This document shows positions 20,624 to 25,159 of a stretch of DNA of 25,159 nt, one piece after another. The position numbers were made by a program, and so were the translations under genes. Within the stretch, counting starts at the first letter, position 1. Every line of letters begins with the position of its first letter. The DNA comes from CAZXYS01 sp964645005 (GTDB lineage: Bacteria > Bacteroidota > Ignavibacteria > Kapaibacteriales > UBA2268), in contig CAZXYS010000047.1 of assembly GCA_964645005.1 (NCBI GenBank), positions 1-25,159 of the forward strand, read 5' to 3'. The notes under the pieces are model-generated. The model had not been told where the DNA came from and ran no database searches. It saw only the letters and a program-made list of their open reading frames with translations.

Positions 20624-22249
20624 CTAATTCTCATATTCAGATGCCATTTCCACTGCTTCGGGAATAAGCTCAATGGCTTTTAAAGTAGGTTTATCAGTGG
20701 TTAGCAGAACTGCTCTTGCTGCATCTTTCCCCCACACAGCATTTGCTATTTCCGCTTTTATTCTGGTCTTGATCGTTTCCAGATCAGTTTGGAACATTTG
20801 TTCATTCCAGATCTTATTACCCACCGAATATTTTTTAAAATCAGTCAAAATTGAATCATTAATCGAAAATTTCCTGACAAAAGACGTAAAATCATCTCCA
20901 TAATTTTCAACTATTTCCAAACGTTCATTTTCAAGATAAATAAACGCAAATTCTGAAAACATGTGCTTTCTGGCATACACCTTCGTCAGCAATGTCGTAG
21001 TGTCCTGCTTAACATTATGATCAGGAATTATACCTCCGCCACCAACTACTGGTCTGCCCTTTTCCGTATAATAAACAGGCAGCCTCTTATTACCACCGGT
21101 TTTCCTTATTATTTCCTTCATATCCTGCAAACTTTCCTCGTCCATAGAAAGAGAAGCTCTAGGGTCCAATTCCGGTGTATTTTCCTCATCCACCCTTATT
21201 TTCTGAATACATCTTCCCGAAGGAGTATGATACCTTGCAATTGTAAACTGAAACGCCGAACCATCTTTCAATTCCCATACTTTTTGAGCCGAGCCTTTTC
21301 CATAAGAAGGCTGCCCCAATATCAACCCCCTGTCCAGATCCTGAATACAGCCTGCGACAGCTTCGGCAGCGGAAGCTGATTTATCATCAATCATAATTAT
21401 AAGGGGCATATCCTTCAGAAATCCTTCCTCAGTAGTTTCATATTCGAATTTAAAGTTCTCATTTCTTGCCTGCGTATAAGTGACGGTATCACCATCATAG
21501 AGAAATTGATCGGCAATATTGGTAATCTGCCTGAGATATCCCCCGGGATTACTCCTCAAGTCAAGGATCATCTTTTTCATCCCTTTATCTTTAAGTATCT
21601 TCGCTTCTTCGATAAACTCTTCATCGGACACCTTTGTAAACCTTCCATAAGATATGTACCCTATGTCAGTTCCTGAAATAATAAAAGAAGCCGACACACT
21701 ACTCACCGAAAATTTATTCCTGCCTATCTTATACTCCTTCAAATTACTCGAGTTCCCTCTCTTTGCAATGATTGTAACTTCCGAACCTTCCTCACCTTCA
21801 ATCAGATCTTGAGCTTTGCCGGCATCAGTGCTGACAGCATTTTCCCCATCAATAAATAGAATCTTATCCCCGGCTTCCAGACCTGCCGAATCCGAAGGAC
21901 TCTCAGGATAAACATAATATGCCGTCAGAGTGTCCCTCACCGGCAACAGTTTTAATCCAATACCTACAGACTTCCCCTCATCTCTGTTCTTAACTTTTTT
22001 CCTCTCATCGGCGGATAGATATTTCCCATAATTATCAATCTCCTGAAGCATAGCCTGAAATGCAGCTTCGCTCACTTTTTCCACATCTATGGAATCCACA
22101 TGATTCTCATACAGAGTTTTTAGTATCGAAGTAAATTTCTGCGCCTGAAATAGTATAGCTTCATCTGTCTTATTATTGTCTTCAGCAAAATTCGAATTAA
22201 CGTTAGTTATTACAAAAATAATTATCAACAGAGCATTAAGAACTTTCAT
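20624..22249 (-). CDS. S41-family carboxy-terminal processing peptidase
   Basis: 541 residues with a signal peptide (VLNALLIIIFVITNVNSNFA). An N-terminal helical part (about 30-85) precedes a PDZ domain (about 94-170: VGIGLKLLPVRD, then YPESPSDSAGLEAGDKILFI). The S41 catalytic core follows: ISYGRFTKVSDEEF, MILDLRSNPGGYLRQ, IDDKSASAAEAVAG with Ser293, and QPSYGKGSAQ with Lys318 and Gln322. The 25-residue Ser-to-Lys spacing and the Gln four residues later match the Ser/Lys dyad of Prc and CtpA. It should cleave unfolded or tagged periplasmic proteins from their C-terminus. A C-terminal extension (about 400-541) follows the core. It is first in the run peptidase, membrane protein, flavin-reductase-like, zupT. 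Confidence 0.94.
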   Translation of the reverse strand: MKVLNALLIIIFVITNVNSNFAEDNNKTDEAILFQAQKFTSILKTLYENHVDSIDVEKVSEAAFQAMLQEIDNYGKYLSADERKKVKNRDEGKSVGIGLKLLPVRDTLTAYYVYPESPSDSAGLEAGDKILFIDGENAVSTDAGKAQDLIEGEEGSEVTIIAKRGNSSNLKEYKIGRNKFSVSSVSASFIISGTDIGYISYGRFTKVSDEEFIEEAKILKDKGMKKMILDLRSNPGGYLRQITNIADQFLYDGDTVTYTQARNENFKFEYETTEEGFLKDMPLIIMIDDKSASAAEAVAGCIQDLDRGLILGQPSYGKGSAQKVWELKDGSAFQFTIARYHTPSGRCIQKIRVDEENTPELDPRASLSMDEESLQDMKEIIRKTGGNKRLPVYYTEKGRPVVGGGGIIPDHNVKQDTTTLLTKVYARKHMFSEFAFIYLENERLEIVENYGDDFTSFVRKFSINDSILTDFKKYSVGNKIWNEQMFQTDLETIKTRIKAEIANAVWGKDAARAVLLTTDKPTLKAIELIPEAVEMASEYEN

Positions 22250-22327
22250 ACATCTACCAGTATATTTTTGATAATCTTAACCTTAATACGGTTTAGGGTG
22301 GGTTTGATTTTAAGGTTTACCAAGTCT

Positions 22328-23626
22328 TTATCTGGGCACCCCCGTTTCGTAAGGCATATCATTATTACTCCACTCGAACCATCCGCCATCATAAAGAGAT
22401 ATATTATTCCAACCCATCAGCCATGCATTATAGAAAGCCTCGCTGCCGCGCCAACCAGTTCCGCAGTAAAAAGAATTGTGCTTATCAGGAGTTATACCTG
22501 CTTTAGCCCAATCCTGCTCTATTTCATGATATTCCTTCGTCGTATGGTCAAGATTTCTATAGTTCTCCATATGATAGGGATCGCTCCCGCATAGAGCAAA
22601 TACAGAGCCCGGTATCCGGCCTTTCTTCTCAATATAATTATATCCGCTCACCTCGCCAATATATTCATCCCAGCTTCGCACACTTACAAGATTCTTATCC
22701 GACGACTGAAGTATCACCTGCGCAGCCGGCAGATCCGCCGCTATTCCCGGTTTAGCAGGTATTTCTATACCAAAATCCGCTGCCGGATGTATTGGCGTCT
22801 CTTCCGTTGTAACATCAAACCCCTCGTCTATCCAGGATAGAATACCACCGTTCAGCATACGAACATCTTTCACCCCCGCATACATCATAATAAATGCACA
22901 TCTGAAAGCACCCAGATGCCCTGCACTGCTGCCCGGATAAGGGTCCTTACTCTCCGGATAAGAAAATCTACCATACAAAATTACCGTTGTATCATGAGTT
23001 ATTCCATGATTTTGAAGCACTTCTCTAAGTTCTTCCGGCGTCCGTCGATTCCATGTTTCGGTCGACTCCAGAGAATTAGTATCCAACTCTACTGCTCCCG
23101 GTATATGCCCGAACTCATAATCATCCCTGTTACGATAATGCGAATGACAGACAACAAATTTATTATTATCATATTCAGGAGCAGTTCCCTTATTCATTAG
23201 TTCGTTTAACCACTTTGCGGATACCAGCCGGTTATACCTTGATAAATACTCCAATGGATATTTCTTATCCTTGCACCACTCACTAATAAACTCGTCGTAA
23301 ATTTTTACATTCTTATATCCTGCTTTCAGAAATTTATTAGCAACTTCTTCAGTTGGATCATTCTCATAACCATATAATATTACTGCTTGTTCAGGTAGAA
23401 TTTTTTTTGATCTCACTATCTCTTCCCAGTCAAAATAAGAAACCCATTTTGCCGGCAGACTTTTAGCGCCTTTTATATGACCTCCTCGGGTTTCTCCGCG
23501 TTCTCTCCATCCGTTATATGCATTTACAGACCGTATATCAATGATCCTTGAATTGCTGTCACCAATTTTACCCATCAATTCATCCGTAGAGATAGACTCG
23601 ACTCTATTGTTGTGTACTGACATCAT
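22328..23626 (-). CDS. Sulfurtransferase with three rhodanese domains, only the last with the active Cys
   Basis: 432 residues from the ATG at 23626. A second ATG follows at once (23623), and the TTG further upstream is unlikely. Three rhodanese-like domains follow in order: about 8-125 (SRIIDIRSVNAYNGWRERGE), 135-275 (VVCHSHYRNRDDYEFGHIPG) and 295-430 (LVSVRSWDEYIGEVSGYNYI). The catalytic loop of the third is FYCGTGWRGSEAFYNAWLMG with Cys at residue 388. In the first and second the loop reads ILYGYENDP and ILYGRFSYPES, without cysteine, so those domains are probably structural. There is no signal peptide, so it should act in the cytoplasm, moving sulfane sulfur from thiosulfate or another donor. 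It is divergent from the beta-propeller gene, and the two share 163 bases of upstream DNA. Confidence 0.9.
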   Translation of the reverse strand: MMSVHNNRVESISTDELMGKIGDSNSRIIDIRSVNAYNGWRERGETRGGHIKGAKSLPAKWVSYFDWEEIVRSKKILPEQAVILYGYENDPTEEVANKFLKAGYKNVKIYDEFISEWCKDKKYPLEYLSRYNRLVSAKWLNELMNKGTAPEYDNNKFVVCHSHYRNRDDYEFGHIPGAVELDTNSLESTETWNRRTPEELREVLQNHGITHDTTVILYGRFSYPESKDPYPGSSAGHLGAFRCAFIMMYAGVKDVRMLNGGILSWIDEGFDVTTEETPIHPAADFGIEIPAKPGIAADLPAAQVILQSSDKNLVSVRSWDEYIGEVSGYNYIEKKGRIPGSVFALCGSDPYHMENYRNLDHTTKEYHEIEQDWAKAGITPDKHNSFYCGTGWRGSEAFYNAWLMGWNNISLYDGGWFEWSNNDMPYETGVPR

Positions 23627-23789
23627 TATACTTTTTTTAAAAAACAAAATTTTATTCTGGCAATTTAATGGTTTTGCTCATTACAACAAATTAAATACTT
23701 TTACTGAAATAATCCTCATCTCCACATTTGCATTTCTCCCCCAAAATACCTAAATTCACCAAAATCATCAATACCAATGAGGGAATACT

Positions 23790-25106
23790 ATGCACAAGAA
23801 AATAATCTTTTTAGCTGCGGCGATAATGTTATTGCCGCTTTTCGCGGGCTATTGCCAGATAGAGGAACCGGAAATTGTCTGGGAGCAGTATGTGGGGCAT
23901 GATATAAGTGAAGCTCAGTTTTCTCCGGACGGCACAATCATTGCTCATCGAGATCCTAACAATGGTCAGGTGGATATAAGAGATGCAGCTACCGGTGAAT
24001 TATTGAATAAAATATATTCTGCTAATGGCAGAGTTATACTGAGGTTCGATATATTCCCCGATGGTCAAAGAATCGCTGTATCAAGTTATAATAATGGACC
24101 TGTAGTTTATATATTGGATATGAATTCAGGTGATGTTCTTGACTCAATAATATATGATACTGAGAAAGAATTAAATTGGAGGAGCAGGGCTTCAAAAGTA
24201 GTTATTAGTCCCGATGGAAGATATATAGCTTTTACTGTTCACCTTCCACATGTTGTTCCGGATAGTTTATATATAAACCAAATAGTTGTTTGGGATATTG
24301 AAGAAAGTAAAATAATTAGAGTATTCGATAGGGGAAATGAAAAAAGCATTGGTGTAGTAGATTTTTCAAAAGATGGTCGTTATTTAGTCATTGGGTCAAG
24401 AGATAAAGGAAATATAGATCATATAAAAATTCTAACTTATCCGGATTTAGTAGAATTTCAAGAAATATCTTTCTCGATTGATTATTGGGACATATCCATA
24501 TCACCCAACGGCAGCATGTTAGCCACCGCAGGAGGTTCCGGCTATATAAGAATCTGGGATATTGAGTCGGGTGAGATGGTTTTTAAGGAACCAGGGGGAG
24601 GTCCATGGTCGATAATAGCATTTTCAAAAGATTCAAAGTATTTAGTAAGTTATGTAGGTAATAATCTCGAGATTTGGAATATTCAGAATAATATTAAAGT
24701 TAAAATTTACGAAAAATGTGGTTTTTGGAAATATAGTGAACCGATTTCTCCTGATGGCGATTTTATGATAATAGGTAGATATGATCCTTGGCACATTTAT
24801 CTATTAGAAGAAGATTGGGATTTCACATCAGTTGAAGGAGATGAGATTATTGAACAAACAATTTTATATCCAAATCCTACTGATAATAAAGTTGAAATTG
24901 AATTTAATGTATCTTCTTTTTCAAATGTTGCAATTAAAATAATTGATAATGAAGGAAAAAACATAGATAACATATTCAATGGTCAACTTAATCCAGGAGA
25001 ACACCAATTCTATTGGGATAGTTCGAATTATCCATCAGGAAATTATTACTGCCGTATTGAAACAGATAACTACATTAAGACCTACAAAATAATTGTTAAT
25101 AAATAA
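23790..25106 (+). CDS. Secreted WD40-like beta-propeller protein with T9SS sorting domain
   Basis: 438 residues. Signal peptide (KIIFLAAAIMLLPLFAGYCQ) followed by six or seven WD40/PQQ-like blades: repeated FSPDGTIIAHRD, FPDGQRIAVSS, ISPDGRYIAFTV, FSKDGRYLVIGS, ISPNGSMLATAG and FSKDSKYLVSYV, each with a following VWDI/IWDI strand. Residues about 360-438 are a type A T9SS C-terminal sorting domain, from TILYPNPTDNKVEIEF to YPSGNYYCRIETDNYIKTYK. By family this domain directs export across the outer membrane, is cut off, and leaves the protein on the surface or in the medium. GAGG lies 7 bases before the ATG. The propeller probably binds a protein or polymer ligand. No enzymatic motif is visible. 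It is the first of a probable two-gene operon. Confidence 0.9.
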   Translation: MHKKIIFLAAAIMLLPLFAGYCQIEEPEIVWEQYVGHDISEAQFSPDGTIIAHRDPNNGQVDIRDAATGELLNKIYSANGRVILRFDIFPDGQRIAVSSYNNGPVVYILDMNSGDVLDSIIYDTEKELNWRSRASKVVISPDGRYIAFTVHLPHVVPDSLYINQIVVWDIEESKIIRVFDRGNEKSIGVVDFSKDGRYLVIGSRDKGNIDHIKILTYPDLVEFQEISFSIDYWDISISPNGSMLATAGGSGYIRIWDIESGEMVFKEPGGGPWSIIAFSKDSKYLVSYVGNNLEIWNIQNNIKVKIYEKCGFWKYSEPISPDGDFMIIGRYDPWHIYLLEEDWDFTSVEGDEIIEQTILYPNPTDNKVEIEFNVSSFSNVAIKIIDNEGKNIDNIFNGQLNPGEHQFYWDSSNYPSGNYYCRIETDNYIKTYKIIVNK

Positions 25107-25118
25107 GTGGAGGGAGTC

Positions 25119-25159
25119 ATGAGAAAAGTTTATTTAATAATAGCGTTAATATTGTTTAC
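25119..25159 (+). CDS. Start of an exported protein gene, cut by window end
   Basis: ATG at 25119 with a strong ribosome-binding site (GGAGGGAG, 25109-25116) and the beginning of a signal peptide, MRKVYLIIALILF. It begins 12 bases after the stop of the beta-propeller gene and is very likely co-transcribed with it. Only 13 codons are visible, so the product cannot be named. Confidence 0.7.
   Translation, partial: MRKVYLIIALILF

Noticed and set aside
20963..21379. Plus-strand 138-codon frame opposite the S41 peptidase
   Set aside because: It is antisense to a well-supported catalytic domain and its composition is typical of antisense shadows.

Overview
The window looks like a chromosomal segment of an AT-rich, free-living member of the Bacteroidota/Chlorobiota group. 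Evidence for this is a SusC/SusD outer-membrane pair, a secreted protein with a C-terminal type IX secretion (T9SS) sorting domain, several lipoproteins, and one textbook Bacteroidota-type promoter (TTTG, 19 bp, TAnnTTTG). Several genes also carry good Shine-Dalgarno sequences, which is less usual in Bacteroidia proper and would fit an Ignavibacteria/Kapabacteria-like lineage. That placement is an inference, not a measurement. All genes read on the minus strand except the last two at the right end.

Right-to-left in transcription order, the left third (1-7.4 kb) is the most unusual part. A YhcG/DUF1016-type PD-(D/E)XK nuclease gene precedes guaA (GMP synthase). Nine bases after the guaA stop begins a tightly packed three-gene operon: darT (DNA ADP-ribosyltransferase toxin), darG (macrodomain antitoxin) and a small YgiT-type zinc-finger protein. 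A broken 30-codon copy of that zinc-finger gene follows, then a two-RCK potassium channel gene, and finally a decayed copy of the last ~35 codons of guaA (155-267) in the same orientation as the intact gene. The 3' end of guaA is a known integration site for genomic islands, so the ~4 kb between the two guaA 3' ends reads as an old island remnant. Replacement of a native guaA by a foreign copy is the main alternative.

The middle (7.4-13 kb) holds a lipoprotein with two PsbP/DcrB-like domains, panB translationally coupled to a cytochrome-c-like lipoprotein, two hypothetical genes, a frameshifted and internally deleted AlkD-type DNA-alkylation-repair pseudogene, and a secreted HMA-fold protein without its metal-binding cysteines. 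Two copies of a ~90 bp double-hairpin repeat lie in inverted orientation at 7.5 and 10.5 kb. A separate nested palindrome lies upstream of guaA.

The right part (13-25.2 kb) has a susC-susD pair ending in a strong terminator and with no carbohydrate enzymes nearby. It is followed by a four-gene run (S41 peptidase, membrane protein, flavin-reductase-like protein, ZupT-type zinc transporter), a triple-rhodanese sulfurtransferase, and divergently a T9SS-secreted beta-propeller-like protein followed by the start of another exported protein cut by the window end. No rRNA, tRNA, CRISPR array, transposase or integrase was recognised.
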